Position numbers and translations under genes: made by a program. Positions 1-8,697 of a stretch of 64,000 bases of DNA are shown here, piece by piece. The DNA comes from Jiangella mangrovi. Its GTDB lineage: Bacteria; Actinomycetota; Actinomycetes; Jiangellales; Jiangellaceae. Location: assembly GCF_014204975.1 (NCBI RefSeq), contig NZ_JACHMM010000001.1:5022001-5086000 (forward strand), in the 5' to 3' direction. How positions within the stretch are numbered: the stretch's first letter is position 1; the number at the start of each line of letters is the position of its first letter. The notes below the pieces were generated by a model that saw only the letters and a program-made list of their open reading frames with translations, did not search any database and was not told the origin of the DNA.

Positions 1-242
1 GAGCCCAGCCGGACCCGTCCCGACACCGGCGCCGGCAGGTGCATGACGGCGCGCGCGACGGACGACTTGCCGCAGCCGGACTCGCCGACGATCCCCAGCG
101 TCTCGCCGGGCAGCACGTCGAAGCTCACGCCCGACACCGCCCGCACGGTGTGCCCGCCCTTGGTGCGGAACTCCACCACCAGGTCCTCGACGGTCAGCCG
201 CGCGTCGTGCTCGCGCAGGTGCGCGGTCCCGGTTCCAGCCAT
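1..242 (-). CDS. Peptide-type ABC transporter ATPase (OppF/DppF-like), 5' part only
   Basis: This is the N-terminal 80 codons of a cytoplasmic ATPase that would energise the two permeases encoded just upstream. The rest lies beyond the window edge. The reading frame has the usual start of an ABC subunit and a clear Walker A motif, GESGCGKSS, at about residues 54-62, followed by the start of the helical region. The ATG overlaps the stop of the preceding ATPase gene as ATGA, so the two are translationally coupled. Oligopeptide/dipeptide and nickel importers of this family use two different ATPases (OppD plus OppF), and this is the second. The substrate cannot be told from the ATPase. Confidence 0.9.
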   Translation of the reverse strand, partial: MAGTGTAHLREHDARLTVEDLVVEFRTKGGHTVRAVSGVSFDVLPGETLGIVGESGCGKSSVARAVMHLPAPVSGRVRLG

Positions 243-1267
243 CAGCCCTCTCCCCTCGATCCGGCGACGACGGCGTCAGCTGAAGCTTCCGCTCCCACCG
301 GGTGATAGCAGGCCAGCTCGCGCCCGTCGCCCGACGTGACCAACGGTGGCGCCGTCGCGCGGCAGTCGTCGGCGGCGTGGAGGCAGCGCGGCGCGAAGTG
401 GCAGCCGCCGGTCCAGCGGGCGAGGTCCGGCGGACGGCCCGGGATGGTCGACAGCACCATATGCGCCGGCCCGTCCAGCCGCGGCAGCGACGCCAGCAGG
501 CCGCGCGCATAAGGGTGGCGCTGCCCGCCGAAGAAGGCCAGCGCGGCCGCGCTCTCGACGATCCGCCCGCCGTACATGACGGCGACGCGGTCGCTACGCC
601 CGGCGACGACGCCGAGGTCGTGGCTGATGAGGACGGCCGCCATGCGCCGCTCCTCGCAGAGAATCGTGAGCAGGTCGAGCACCTGCCGCTGCACGGTGAC
701 GTCCAGCGCCGTCGTCGGCTCGTCGGCGATGAGCAGCTTGGGGTCGCACGACAGCGCCATCGCGATCATCACCCGCTGGCGCATGCCGCCGGACAGCTCG
801 TGCGGGTACTGGTCGAACCGGCGGGCGGCCTCGGGGATGCGGACGGTGTCGAGCAGCTCGATCGCCCGCTGCCTGGCCTGCGCGCGGTCCAGGCGCTGGT
901 GCCGTCGCAACGTTTCAGTGAGGTGCACGCCGATCCGCTTGACCGGGTTCAGCGAACTCAGCGGGTCCTGGAAGACCATCGCGATCTCGGCGCCCAGCAG
1001 CGCCCGCCGCCGCTTGGCCGGCGCCCGCAGCAGGTCCTCGCCCTCGAGCTCGACGGCGCCGTGCACGTCGACGGTGCGCGACGGCGTGACCAGGCCCATG
1101 ATCGTCCGCCCGAGCACGGACTTGCCGGACCCGGACTCGCCCACGAGGCCCAGCGTCTGCCCGGCCGCCAGCTCGAAGCTCACGCCGTCGACCGCGGGGA
1201 CGTCACCGCGCGGCGTGTGGAAGACGGTGTGCAGGTCGCGGACCCGCAGGAGGGTTGTCGTCGTCAC
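242..1267 (-). CDS. Peptide-type ABC transporter ATPase (OppD/DppD-like)
   Basis: This 341-residue protein is the first nucleotide-binding subunit of an OppD-family importer. Walker A (GESGSGKSV), the signature LSGGMRQRV, Walker B ([12 protein letters not shown]) and a switch-region His (LISHDL) are all present. The C-terminus carries the oligopeptide/dipeptide transporter extension with a Cys-containing stretch, CHFAPRC, typical of OppD proteins. I chose the GTG at 1265-1267 because it overlaps the stop of the upstream permease gene (GTGA), as at the other junctions here; an upstream start adds only eight residues. It acts with the two permeases and the following ATPase. No substrate-binding protein is visible in this part of the window; it may lie beyond position 1. 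Confidence 0.93.
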   Translation of the reverse strand: MTTTTLLRVRDLHTVFHTPRGDVPAVDGVSFELAAGQTLGLVGESGSGKSVLGRTIMGLVTPSRTVDVHGAVELEGEDLLRAPAKRRRALLGAEIAMVFQDPLSSLNPVKRIGVHLTETLRRHQRLDRAQARQRAIELLDTVRIPEAARRFDQYPHELSGGMRQRVMIAMALSCDPKLLIADEPTTALDVTVQRQVLDLLTILCEERRMAAVLISHDLGVVAGRSDRVAVMYGGRIVESAAALAFFGGQRHPYARGLLASLPRLDGPAHMVLSTIPGRPPDLARWTGGCHFAPRCLHAADDCRATAPPLVTSGDGRELACYHPVGAEASADAVVAGSRGEG

Positions 1268-2196
1268 AGCTTCACCTGCCTGGTGTCCCACCGGCCGCGC
1301 AGCCGCTCGCCGATGAGGTTGAAGGAGAAGACGGTGAGGAACAGCGCCACGGCCGGGACGACGACCAGGAACGGGTGCTGCTCCATGACGCCGGCCTGGC
1401 CCTCGGAGATCATGTTGCCCCAGGTCGGGCGCGGTGCCTGGATGCCGATGCCGAGGAAGCTCAGCGACGCCTCGGCGACGATCAGCGCGGAGATGTAGAT
1501 CATGCCGAGCGGGATGATCGAGAGCGCGACGTTGGGCAGCAGCTCGCGGACGATGATCCGGCTGCGGCGCGCGCCGAGGGCCCGGGCGACGGTGACGTAC
1601 TCACGCTGGGCGAGCGCCAGGGTGTTGGCCCGCGCGACCCGGATCATGCCCGGCGTCGCCACCAGCGCCAGCGCGATCGCCATGGTGAACGGCGTCGGGC
1701 GCAGCACGCTGGCCAGCGCGATCAGCATGATGAGCGTCGGGACGGCGAGCAGCGAGTTGGTGACGATCCCGACGACGACGTCGACCTTGCCGCGCAGGTA
1801 CCCGGCGGTGATGCCGATCAGCCCGCCGACCGTCATGCCGATGAGGACGGCGGCCGTGCAGACGGTCAGCGAGATGCGGGCGCCGTAGATGACCCGGGCC
1901 AGCAGGTCCAGGCCGAGCGCGTTGGTGCCCAGCGGGTGCGACGAGCCCAGGTCGGGCCTTGCGTAGATCGGCTCGGCGAGGGTGAGCGCGGAGTCCTCGT
2001 GCTCGCCGATCGGCAGCAGCGGCGCGAGGATCGCCGCCAGCGTGAGGACGAGCAGCCAGACGCCGCAGGCCCAGGCCAGCACGTCCACACTGCGGCGAGG
2101 GCGGGAAGGGCGGCGCCGGCCGAGCCGGCGGGCGGTGGGGGCGGCCGGCTCGGCCGGCACCACGGCCGGCACGATCTCCTGGTCAACTCTGGCCAC
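1264..2196 (-). CDS. Peptide-type ABC transporter permease (OppC/DppC-like)
   Basis: This is a membrane permease of about 310 residues with an N-terminal membrane segment, an extracytoplasmic stretch and the BPD transport domain. The EAA-type loop (region ARALGARRSRIIVRELLPN) contacts the ATPases. The LGTNALGLDLLARVIYGAR stretch is characteristic of OppC/DppC. The GTG at 2194-2196 was preferred because GAGG precedes it at good spacing and it overlaps the end of the partner permease by only 14 bases. An ATG at 2230-2232 would overlap by 50 bases and has no ribosome-binding site. It would form a heterodimeric channel with the preceding permease. Confidence 0.9.
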   Translation of the reverse strand: MARVDQEIVPAVVPAEPAAPTARRLGRRRPSRPRRSVDVLAWACGVWLLVLTLAAILAPLLPIGEHEDSALTLAEPIYARPDLGSSHPLGTNALGLDLLARVIYGARISLTVCTAAVLIGMTVGGLIGITAGYLRGKVDVVVGIVTNSLLAVPTLIMLIALASVLRPTPFTMAIALALVATPGMIRVARANTLALAQREYVTVARALGARRSRIIVRELLPNVALSIIPLGMIYISALIVAEASLSFLGIGIQAPRPTWGNMISEGQAGVMEQHPFLVVVPAVALFLTVFSFNLIGERLRGRWDTRQVKL

Positions 2197-3223
2197 GGCG
2201 GATCCTCGGGTCGACGATGCTGTAGGCGGCATCCACGGCGGTGTTGATCACGACGTAGGTGAAGGCGATCACGAGGACCGCTCCCTGGACGACCGGCAGG
2301 TCGCCTTGGCCGGCGGCGTCGACGACGAGCGACCCCATGCCGGGCAGCGCGAACAGGACCTCGACGATGACGGTGCTGCCGATGAGCTGGGCGAGGCTGA
2401 GCCCGATGATCGTGATCATCGCGTAGGACGACGGCCGGAACGCGTCGAAGAGCATGATCCGCCACGACGGCATCCCCTTGGCCCGCGACGCCAGGACGAA
2501 GTCCTCCTGCAGCGTCGTCACCAGGTCACCGCGCAGTACCCGCGTGAACGCCGGGATCTCCAGCAGCGCGATCGTCAGCACCGGCAGGAACGCGTGGTAC
2601 AGGTTGTCCGGCACCGAGTCGCTGATCCGCACCCAGTGCGCGCGCGGAAACAGCCCGAGCTGGTTGACGGCGACGGCGATGAGCAGCAGGCCGGCGACGA
2701 AGCTCGGGACCGCCAGGATCGCGAACGTCCCGGCGCTGATCAGCCGGTCCAGGAACCCGCCCGGCCGGTACGCCGACAGCATGGCCAGCGGGATCGAGAT
2801 CACGAGTGCCAGCAGCAGCGCCATGACGGCCAGCTGCAGGCTCACCGGGAACGCGGCGCGCAGCTGGTCGGCCACCTCCTGGTGCGGCGGGATCAGCGAG
2901 GTGCCGAAGTCGAACCGCACGACCGAGCCGAGCCAGTCGAAGTACCGCGTCAGCAGCGGCTGGTCGAGCCCGAGCTGCTGGCGCACCTGCTCGTAGGCCT
3001 CCGGCGGCTGGTCCTCGCCGAGGATCGCCACCGCGGGGTCGCCGGGCAGCAGCGCCGAGAGCATGAACGTCCCGAAGCTGACGATCAGCAGCACGATCAC
3101 CAGCTGACCCAGCCGGCCGCTCAGCCTCGCCGCGAGCCGGCCCGCTCCCCCGGGCGACCGTGGCGTCCGCGGCGTCCGCGGCGACCGCCCCGGCCGCGGG
3201 GCCGCCTGCACGTCCTGGACCAT
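2183..3223 (-). CDS. Peptide-type ABC transporter permease (OppB/DppB-like)
   Basis: This 346-residue integral membrane protein is the OppB/DppB-type partner permease. After a proline/arginine-rich cytoplasmic leader come a first membrane helix (about residues 35-55), the extracellular loop with the usual LGLDQPLLTRYFDWLG sequence, and five further helices with the EAA loop (ASRAKGMPSWRIM). An AGGAGG element sits directly upstream of the chosen ATG. It follows an aldehyde dehydrogenase gene after 29 bases and precedes the second permease with overlap. The metabolic genes and the importer are therefore likely one transcription unit, suggesting the importer brings in a substrate of the upstream enzymes. 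Confidence 0.92.
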   Translation of the reverse strand: MVQDVQAAPRPGRSPRTPRTPRSPGGAGRLAARLSGRLGQLVIVLLIVSFGTFMLSALLPGDPAVAILGEDQPPEAYEQVRQQLGLDQPLLTRYFDWLGSVVRFDFGTSLIPPHQEVADQLRAAFPVSLQLAVMALLLALVISIPLAMLSAYRPGGFLDRLISAGTFAILAVPSFVAGLLLIAVAVNQLGLFPRAHWVRISDSVPDNLYHAFLPVLTIALLEIPAFTRVLRGDLVTTLQEDFVLASRAKGMPSWRIMLFDAFRPSSYAMITIIGLSLAQLIGSTVIVEVLFALPGMGSLVVDAAGQGDLPVVQGAVLVIAFTYVVINTAVDAAYSIVDPRIRRGQS

Positions 3224-3252
3224 CGCACTCCTCCTCGAGCTCGATGTGGTGC

Positions 3253-4782
3253 CTATCGCCGGGCGAGTGCTCCCATCACGTTCACGGACTTGACCTGCGT
3301 GAAGCTCAGCAGCTCGTCGAGGCACTCCTCGCGCCCGATGCCCGATGCCTTGACGCCGCCGTACGGCACGCCCGGGAAATGCTGCGACGACCCGTTGATC
3401 CAGACGAACCCGGCCTCGAGGTCGTGCGCGAGCCGGTGCGCGCGATTGATGTCGCTGGTCCAGACGCTCGCGGTGAGGCCGTAGTCGAGGTCGTTCGCCA
3501 GCGCGACGGCCTCCGCCTCGGTCTGGAAGGTGAACACCGTCAGGACCGGCCCGAACGCCTCCTCGCGGGCGATCCGCATGGCCGGGTCGACGGCGGACAG
3601 CACCGTCGGCGGGTAGTAGAACCCGGCCTCGGTGGGAGCCGCGGCTGACGCCGTCGTCCCCCCGCACTCGAGGACGGCGCCGGCCGCCACGGCGTCGTCG
3701 ACCAGGCCGCGGACCTTCTCCTGCTGCTGCTCGGAGACCAGCGGCCCGACCTCCGTCGCCTCGTCCAGGGCGGGCCCGACCCGCAGCGCTTGAAACGCGT
3801 CAACCACCGCGGGCAGCACCTGATCGGCGATGCTCGCGTGCAGCAGCAGCCGCGACGTCGACCCGCACGACTGGCCGGTGCTGGCCTCGAGGTTCATGCC
3901 GGTGACGGCGCTGCGGGCGGCGGCCGCGAGGTCTGCATCGGGGAACACCAGCATGGCGTTCTTGCCGCCGAGCTCGAGACTGACCTGCTTGACGGCGGCA
4001 GCGGCGGCGGCGGCCTGGACGAGGCGCCCGGTCCGCTCGCTGCCGATGAACGCGAGCCGGCGGATCCGCGGGTGCGTGACGAGCGCCGCGCCGGTCTCGG
4101 GGCCCTGCCCGCTGACGACGTTGACCAGGCCCGCCGGCAGCACCTGCTGCGCCAGCTCGCCGAAGCGCAGCGCCGACAGCGGCGTCTGGTGCGCCGGCTT
4201 GATGATCAGCGCGTTCCCGGCGAGCAGCGGCGCGGCGGCCTTCCCTGCGGCGAACATCAACGGGTGGTTGAACGGCAGGATCCGCCCGACGACGCCGAAC
4301 GGCTCGCGCCGGGTGTAGTGCAGGTGCTCCGCCGACGCCGGCACGACCTCGCCGGTGAGCTGCAGCGACCAGTCGGCGAACAGCCGCAGCGAGTCCGTCG
4401 CCCGCTCGACGTCGAGCAGCATCGAGCGCAGCGGGCTGCCGAGGTCGACGGCGTCCAGCGCGGCCAGCTCCAGCGCGTGCTCGTCGACCAGCGCCGCGAG
4501 GTCGCGCAGCAGCCGGGCGCGTTGCCGCGGCGCCGTCTCGGCCCACTGCTCCTGGGCGGCGGCCGCGGCCCGGTAGGCCCGCTCGACGTCGGCGGCGTCG
4601 CCGTCGGGCACGTGCGCGAGCAGCGTCCGCGTGCTCGGGTCGAACGTCGGATAGGTCCGCCCGGACGCCGCGTCGACGAGCTCGCCGCCGATGGCCAGCC
4701 GCCAGGTCCGGCCGGCGACGTACCCGGCGACCCCCTGCGCGTCGAAGGCCGCGCCGATTCCGCTCGCCGTCGTGCTCGTCAC
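3253..4782 (-). CDS. NAD(P)-dependent aldehyde dehydrogenase
   Basis: This 509-residue protein belongs to the aldehyde dehydrogenase superfamily, which oxidises aldehydes to acids with NAD(P)+ in the cytoplasm. The catalytic cysteine is in GQSCGSTSR (near residue 305) and the general-base glutamate is in LELGGKNA (near residue 268). The cofactor-fold stretch FIGSERTGR and the C-terminal FGPVLTVF and GVPYGGVKASGIGREE blocks are all intact. The GTG start overlaps the stop of the upstream flavoprotein gene (GTGA). Pairing with a KstD-type dehydrogenase, an SRPBCC protein and a peptide-type importer suggests degradation of an imported hydrophobic or cyclic compound, but the actual aldehyde cannot be read from sequence. 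Confidence 0.93.
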   Translation of the reverse strand: MTSTTASGIGAAFDAQGVAGYVAGRTWRLAIGGELVDAASGRTYPTFDPSTRTLLAHVPDGDAADVERAYRAAAAAQEQWAETAPRQRARLLRDLAALVDEHALELAALDAVDLGSPLRSMLLDVERATDSLRLFADWSLQLTGEVVPASAEHLHYTRREPFGVVGRILPFNHPLMFAAGKAAAPLLAGNALIIKPAHQTPLSALRFGELAQQVLPAGLVNVVSGQGPETGAALVTHPRIRRLAFIGSERTGRLVQAAAAAAAVKQVSLELGGKNAMLVFPDADLAAAARSAVTGMNLEASTGQSCGSTSRLLLHASIADQVLPAVVDAFQALRVGPALDEATEVGPLVSEQQQEKVRGLVDDAVAAGAVLECGGTTASAAAPTEAGFYYPPTVLSAVDPAMRIAREEAFGPVLTVFTFQTEAEAVALANDLDYGLTASVWTSDINRAHRLAHDLEAGFVWINGSSQHFPGVPYGGVKASGIGREECLDELLSFTQVKSVNVMGALARR

Positions 4783-6404
4783 GACGCGCTCCCCGTGGAC
4801 GCCAGCGCACGGGCGCTGAGGTAGCCGAAGGTCATGCCGGCGGCCAGGGTCGCGCCGGCTCCCGGGTAGCCCGGGCCGAACGCGCTGGCCGCGGCGTTGC
4901 CGCAGGCGTAGAGGCCGGGGATCGCCCCGCCGAGCGCCCGCTGCACGTTGCCGGTGGCGTCGGTGACCGGGCCGCCCTTGGTGCCGAGCGCGCCGAGGTG
5001 GATCTCGACGGCGTAGTACGGCCCGTCGCCCAGCGGGCGGACGTTGCGGTGCGGCGTCACGCGCGCGTCGCCGCGGTAGGCGTCGTAGGCGGACTCGCCG
5101 CGGTGGAAGACCGGGTCGGCGCCGGCGGCGGCGTGCTCGTTGTACTCGGCGATCTGCGCGGCCAGTCCCTGCCGGTCGATGCCGACCAGGACGGCCAGCT
5201 CGTCGAGGGTGTCCGCCGTCGGCATCCAGGCGGGGGTCGGCGCGTCCGGCGTCACCGTCGCGACGGAGTACGAGTCGCGGAAGCGCTGGTCGAAGATGAG
5301 CCAGCAGGGCTGGTGGGCATAGCGGTAGTGGCCGGGGTCGAACGTGCCCAGCGCCTTGCCGAGGTCGTTGTAGTTCATCGCCTCGTCGACGAAGCGGCGC
5401 CCGTCGCGGTCGACCATGATGCCGCCGGGCAGCGCGCGCAGGCTGCTGGTCGGCCGGTAGAGCGGCTCGCCGTCGTAGGTGTCGCCCTTGGCGTGGACGG
5501 TCGGCGTCCACCAGGCCTCGCTCATGTTGCCCAGGCGCGCGCCGGCGGCCATCGCCATGAGCAGGCCGTCGCCGGTGTTCGACGGCGGGCTGGCCGGGTG
5601 GTGCATGGGCTTGCCGAGGAACTGGTCGACGAGCTCGCGGTTCCACTCGAACCCGCCGGAGGCCAGGACGACGCCGCGGGTGGCCGCGATGGTCACGGTC
5701 TCGCCGTCGACGGTCGCGACGACGCCGGTGACCCGGCCGGTCCCGTCCTGCACGAGCTCGGTGACGGGGCTGTCCGCGTGGACGTCGACGCCGAGCTTCA
5801 GGCAGCCGTGCAGCAGGCTGCCGACCAGCGCCGCGCCCATGCCGACCATGCCCTTCGAGACGCGGTCGGCGATGAGCGCCCAGTCCCAGCGGTCGATGGT
5901 GTCCTGCCCCCACTCGTCGACCTCGAGCCGCTTCACGGGGACGCCGCTGTGCGCCGCGCGCAGCTTCGGCTTCAGGTCGCCGAGCAGCGTGGTGTCGAAC
6001 AGGCCCTGCTGGATCGTGCGGCCGCCGGGCAGCGCGCCGGGCAGGCCCGGCTGGTAGTCCGGGTGCTCGTGGTTGGCCTCGAACTCGATGCCGGCGTGAC
6101 CGGCGACGAGGTCCAGCATCGGGTTGACGGCGTCGAGGAACGCCGTCAGCAGCGACTCGTCGACCCGTCCGAGCGTGATCTCCTTCAAGTACACGAGGGC
6201 GTCGTCCAGGCTGTCCTTGCCGCCCTCGGCCGCGAACCACCGGTTCGCCGGCGCCCAGATCGACCCGCCCGAGACCACGCTGGTGCCGCCGAACACCGGC
6301 GCCTTCTCCAGGACCGTCACCCGCAGTCCCTCGGCGGCGGCGACCAGGGCGGCGGTCAGGCCGGACGCCCCGGACCCCACGACGACGACATCAGTGGTCT
6401 GCAT
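4779..6404 (-). CDS. FAD-dependent dehydrogenase, 3-ketosteroid-delta1-dehydrogenase/fumarate reductase family
   Basis: This 541-residue flavoprotein starts with the dinucleotide-binding motif VVVVGSGASGLTAAL followed by the VTVLEKAP strand-end glutamate. It carries the FAD-contacting GGTSVVSGGSIWAPANR block typical of the KstD/fumarate-reductase superfamily. C-terminal blocks LGTKGGPVTDATGNVQ and GLYACGNAAASAFGPGYPGAGATLAAGMTFG-like text close the FAD domain. Family members dehydrogenate 3-ketosteroids or reduce unsaturated acids; a tyrosine-based active site could not be assigned with confidence. A GGGAGG element precedes the ATG. The gene overlaps the SRPBCC gene upstream by 14 bases and the aldehyde dehydrogenase downstream by 4. 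Steroid specificity is only one possibility. Confidence 0.88.
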   Translation of the reverse strand: MQTTDVVVVGSGASGLTAALVAAAEGLRVTVLEKAPVFGGTSVVSGGSIWAPANRWFAAEGGKDSLDDALVYLKEITLGRVDESLLTAFLDAVNPMLDLVAGHAGIEFEANHEHPDYQPGLPGALPGGRTIQQGLFDTTLLGDLKPKLRAAHSGVPVKRLEVDEWGQDTIDRWDWALIADRVSKGMVGMGAALVGSLLHGCLKLGVDVHADSPVTELVQDGTGRVTGVVATVDGETVTIAATRGVVLASGGFEWNRELVDQFLGKPMHHPASPPSNTGDGLLMAMAAGARLGNMSEAWWTPTVHAKGDTYDGEPLYRPTSSLRALPGGIMVDRDGRRFVDEAMNYNDLGKALGTFDPGHYRYAHQPCWLIFDQRFRDSYSVATVTPDAPTPAWMPTADTLDELAVLVGIDRQGLAAQIAEYNEHAAAGADPVFHRGESAYDAYRGDARVTPHRNVRPLGDGPYYAVEIHLGALGTKGGPVTDATGNVQRALGGAIPGLYACGNAAASAFGPGYPGAGATLAAGMTFGYLSARALASTGSAS

Positions 6405-7074
6405 ACGTGCCTCCCAGCGCGTGACGGATCCGGGCGCAGATGTCGTCCGCGGCCGGCTGGAGCAGCGGGGCCATGAGCATCTCGACCATCGGGGCCATCG
6501 GCCCGCCCGGGCTGACGTGCAGCGTGAACGTGAGCCGGCTGCCCTCACCGGTCGGCGGCGTGGTCGCGGCCGGTGCGGCCGGTGCGGCCGGTGCGGCCGG
6601 TGCGGCCGGTGCGGCCGGTGCGGGCGGTGCGCTCGCCGGCGGTGTCGGACGCTTGCGGCCGATCAGTCGCGAGACGACGCGGAACCAGAACCGCTGCCAG
6701 CGGGACGGCCGGGTCACGACGGGGTCAGCTGCGGCCGGCGCGGTGCTCGCGTCCCCCGGAGCCATGCCGGCGCCGTCGTCGGCCAAGGGCTCGACACGGA
6801 ACGAGCCGGTGCCGGTGAGCCGCTCGGTGAGCCCGGTGAGCTCGAACCGGGAGATCTCGCCGTCGACCTGCTCGACCCGGTCGACCTGGATCTCGACCGC
6901 GCGCGACAGGATGCCGACGTCGCCGCGCAGCGTCCAGATCGTCCGCGTCTCGTCGACGACCTTCAGCTCCTGGAAGCCGATGACGTACTCGGCCCAGTTC
7001 TCGTACGTCGTCATGTAGGCCCAGAGCCGTTCGGCGTCCACGCCGAGGTCGACCGACTGCTCGCCGCCGATCAC
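6391..7074 (-). CDS. SRPBCC-fold (START-like) protein with Ala/Pro-rich insert
   Basis: The first 140 residues look like an SRPBCC hydrophobic-ligand-binding domain: SVDLGVDAERLWAYMTTYENWAEYVIGF, then TWTLRGDVGIL-type strands and a C-terminal TLHVSPGGPMAPMVEMLM helix. Between the two halves lies a low-complexity insert rich in Ala and Pro, encoded by a 9-bp tandem repeat. Relatives of this fold include CoxG-like and polyketide-cyclase-like proteins that bind lipids or aromatic ligands. The apparent start is a GTG at 7072-7074; no strong ribosome-binding site is visible. It is the first gene of the run ending in the ABC transporter, so it may handle the hydrophobic intermediate. Function unknown. 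Confidence 0.75.
   Translation of the reverse strand: MIGGEQSVDLGVDAERLWAYMTTYENWAEYVIGFQELKVVDETRTIWTLRGDVGILSRAVEIQVDRVEQVDGEISRFELTGLTERLTGTGSFRVEPLADDGAGMAPGDASTAPAAADPVVTRPSRWQRFWFRVVSRLIGRKRPTPPASAPPAPAAPAAPAAPAAPAAPAATTPPTGEGSRLTFTLHVSPGGPMAPMVEMLMAPLLQPAADDICARIRHALGGTYADH
6572..6625. repeat. 9-bp minisatellite inside the SRPBCC gene
   Basis: Five perfect copies of GGTGCGGCC run in tandem and are followed by a one-base variant, then a decayed copy. On the coding strand they give repeated Ala-Ala-Pro. The unit is a multiple of three, so copy-number change would lengthen or shorten the linker without a frameshift. Confidence 0.95.
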
Positions 7075-7179
7075 GAGCGCTGCCCTGCGCGTCCGAGGCT
7101 GTCCACCATGCGTCGAGCGTAGGGAGCGGCGCGGGCCCGATCCGGCGTGCTCGCGGGCTGTTCTGCTGTCCAGAAGGTG

Positions 7180-7950
7180 TCAGCGGAACCAGTCGCCGAG
7201 CAGGGCGGCCAGGGCCTCGTCGTCGACGCCGTGCCAGTCGCCGGGGACCTCGCGGTGCTCGGCCGCGGGCAGCCGCGAGGCGACGTCGCGAGCGGCGCCG
7301 CGCAGGTAGTCGTCGCTGCCGTCGCTGTTGAGCACCAGCGTCGGCGCCTTCACCGAGCCGAGCAGGTCCGACGTCATCGAGGCCGTGACCGCGACGTCGT
7401 AGAGGAAGGTGTGCGCCATGGCCTCGAGGCCGGGCCAGGCCGGGTGCTCGCGCAGCTGGGCGATGAACTCGTCGGGCACGCCGACGCCGCGGTTGAAGAA
7501 CTCGACGGCGGCGCCCCGCTCGCCGCGTTCGATCAGGCGGCGCAGCTCGGCGGTGAACTCCACGTCGTCCGGCTCGTCGACCTGGAACGGCGGCTCGAGC
7601 AGCGCGACCCGTGGAACCGGCAGCCCGGCGGCCGCCGCGCGCAGTGCCACCGCGCAGCCGGAGCTGAACCCGTAGACGTACGCGTCGCCGCCGGCCAGCT
7701 CGACGACCGCCGCCAGGTCCTCGACCTCGCGCTCGGGCGCGTAGTCCGGGGCGTCGCCGCTGTCGCCGCGGCCGCGCCGGTCGTAGGTGTGGACGGTGAA
7801 CCGGCGGGCCAGGGCCGGCACCGCGCCGGCCATGGGCCGCAGCCCGTGGAACGCGCCCGCGGGGTCGACCATGACCAGGGCCGGCCCGTCGCCGCTGCGG
7901 CGGACGGCGATCGGTGTGCCGTCGGGGGATCGTGCCTGCATGTCGACCAC
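7180..7950 (-). CDS. Alpha/beta hydrolase
   Basis: This 256-residue serine hydrolase has the oxyanion-hole and turn region VMVDPAGAFHG near residue 31 and the nucleophile elbow GFSSGCAV near residue 94 (Ser in G-x-S-x-G). The acid loop TLVLNSDGSDD is near residue 204, and a late catalytic His is in VPGDWHGVD. It resembles small haloperoxidase/lactonase-like hydrolases. The GTG start is preferred because AAGGATGA lies just upstream; an in-frame ATG follows four codons later. It is transcribed divergently from a TetR regulator, and the two palindromes between them strongly suggest the regulator controls it. The substrate is unknown. Confidence 0.88.
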   Translation of the reverse strand: MVDMQARSPDGTPIAVRRSGDGPALVMVDPAGAFHGLRPMAGAVPALARRFTVHTYDRRGRGDSGDAPDYAPEREVEDLAAVVELAGGDAYVYGFSSGCAVALRAAAAGLPVPRVALLEPPFQVDEPDDVEFTAELRRLIERGERGAAVEFFNRGVGVPDEFIAQLREHPAWPGLEAMAHTFLYDVAVTASMTSDLLGSVKAPTLVLNSDGSDDYLRGAARDVASRLPAAEHREVPGDWHGVDDEALAALLGDWFR

Positions 7951-7971
7951 TCATCCTTCACTCGGCTTTGA

Positions 7972-8021
7972 TACTGAACTGTTCAGTACTCTAGTGATGT
8001 CGAGTACTGTACAGTTCAGTT
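7972..8021. promoter_or_regulatory. Tandem TetR-type operators between hydrolase and regulator
   Basis: Positions 7972-7988 form a perfect 8+1+8 palindrome, TACTGAACTGTTCAGTA. A second copy at 8005-8021 matches it at 14 of 17 positions and contains the short palindrome ACTGTACAGT. The second copy ends one base before the regulator start codon, leaving no room for a Shine-Dalgarno element. The regulator mRNA may therefore be leaderless and self-repressed. Binding by the adjacent TetR is inferred from position and symmetry. Confidence 0.8.
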
Positions 8022-8022
8022 C

Positions 8023-8697
8023 ATGGAGCCGACAAGGGGTCGCGGCACCCCGAAGGAGCCGCTCATCCTCGACGCCGCGCGGACGGTGTTCCTGCGCCGC
8101 GGCTTCGGCCCCGCGGGCGTCGACGAGATCGCCGCCCTCGCCGCCATCTCGAAGGTGACGCTCTACAAGTACTTCCCCAGCAAGGAGCAACTGTTCGCCG
8201 CGGTCATCCGGCGCGACATCGAGGCAGCCGAGCGCCGCTCCGAGGTCCACCTCGACGCGCTCACGTCGGACCTGCCCGGCGACCTGCGGGCGTTCGCGCG
8301 CGAGTTCGTCACCACCGTCACCGGCTCGGACCTGCTGCGCATGCGCCGGCTGGTCGCCACCGAGGCGGAGCGGTTCCCCGACCTCGCCCGCACCTGGGAC
8401 GAGCGCAGCCGGCTGCGCGGGCTCCGGACGCTGCGCCAGCTCTTCGGCGCGCTCGCCGGGCGCGGACTGCTCGCCGGCGACATGGACGTCGCGGCCGAGC
8501 AGTTCCTCTGGCTGCTGCTCGGCGCGCCGTTCAACGAGTCGCTGTTCACCCCGGCGGGCACGCCCACCCCGCGCGACCTGACGGCGCACGCCGACGCCGC
8601 CGTCGCGACCTTCCTGGCCGCCTTCGCCCCGCCGCCCACCCGGCCGACCTCTACGCCGACCTCTCCGCCGGCCACCCCACCCGCCCCACCCCGTTGA
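8023..8697 (+). CDS. TetR/AcrR-family transcriptional regulator
   Basis: This 224-residue protein has an N-terminal TetR helix-turn-helix: ILDAARTVFLRRGFGPAGVDEIAALAAISKVTLYKYFPSKEQLF-type text at about residues 14-57. A variable ligand-binding domain follows, with AefR-like C-terminal features (RLVATEAERFPDLARTWDE). The C-terminus becomes Pro/Thr-rich (PPPTRPTSTPTSPP), and the stop codon lies inside the left arm of the long hairpin that follows. It probably represses itself and the divergent hydrolase through the paired palindromes upstream. The inducer is unknown. Confidence 0.92.
   Translation: MEPTRGRGTPKEPLILDAARTVFLRRGFGPAGVDEIAALAAISKVTLYKYFPSKEQLFAAVIRRDIEAAERRSEVHLDALTSDLPGDLRAFAREFVTTVTGSDLLRMRRLVATEAERFPDLARTWDERSRLRGLRTLRQLFGALAGRGLLAGDMDVAAEQFLWLLLGAPFNESLFTPAGTPTPRDLTAHADAAVATFLAAFAPPPTRPTSTPTSPPATPPAPPR

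Noticed and set aside
4783-6240. Extension of the aldehyde dehydrogenase frame to 995 residues.
   Set aside because: The added part is an out-of-frame shadow of the flavoprotein gene with Arg/Gly-rich text. The GTG overlapping the flavoprotein stop is the sensible start.
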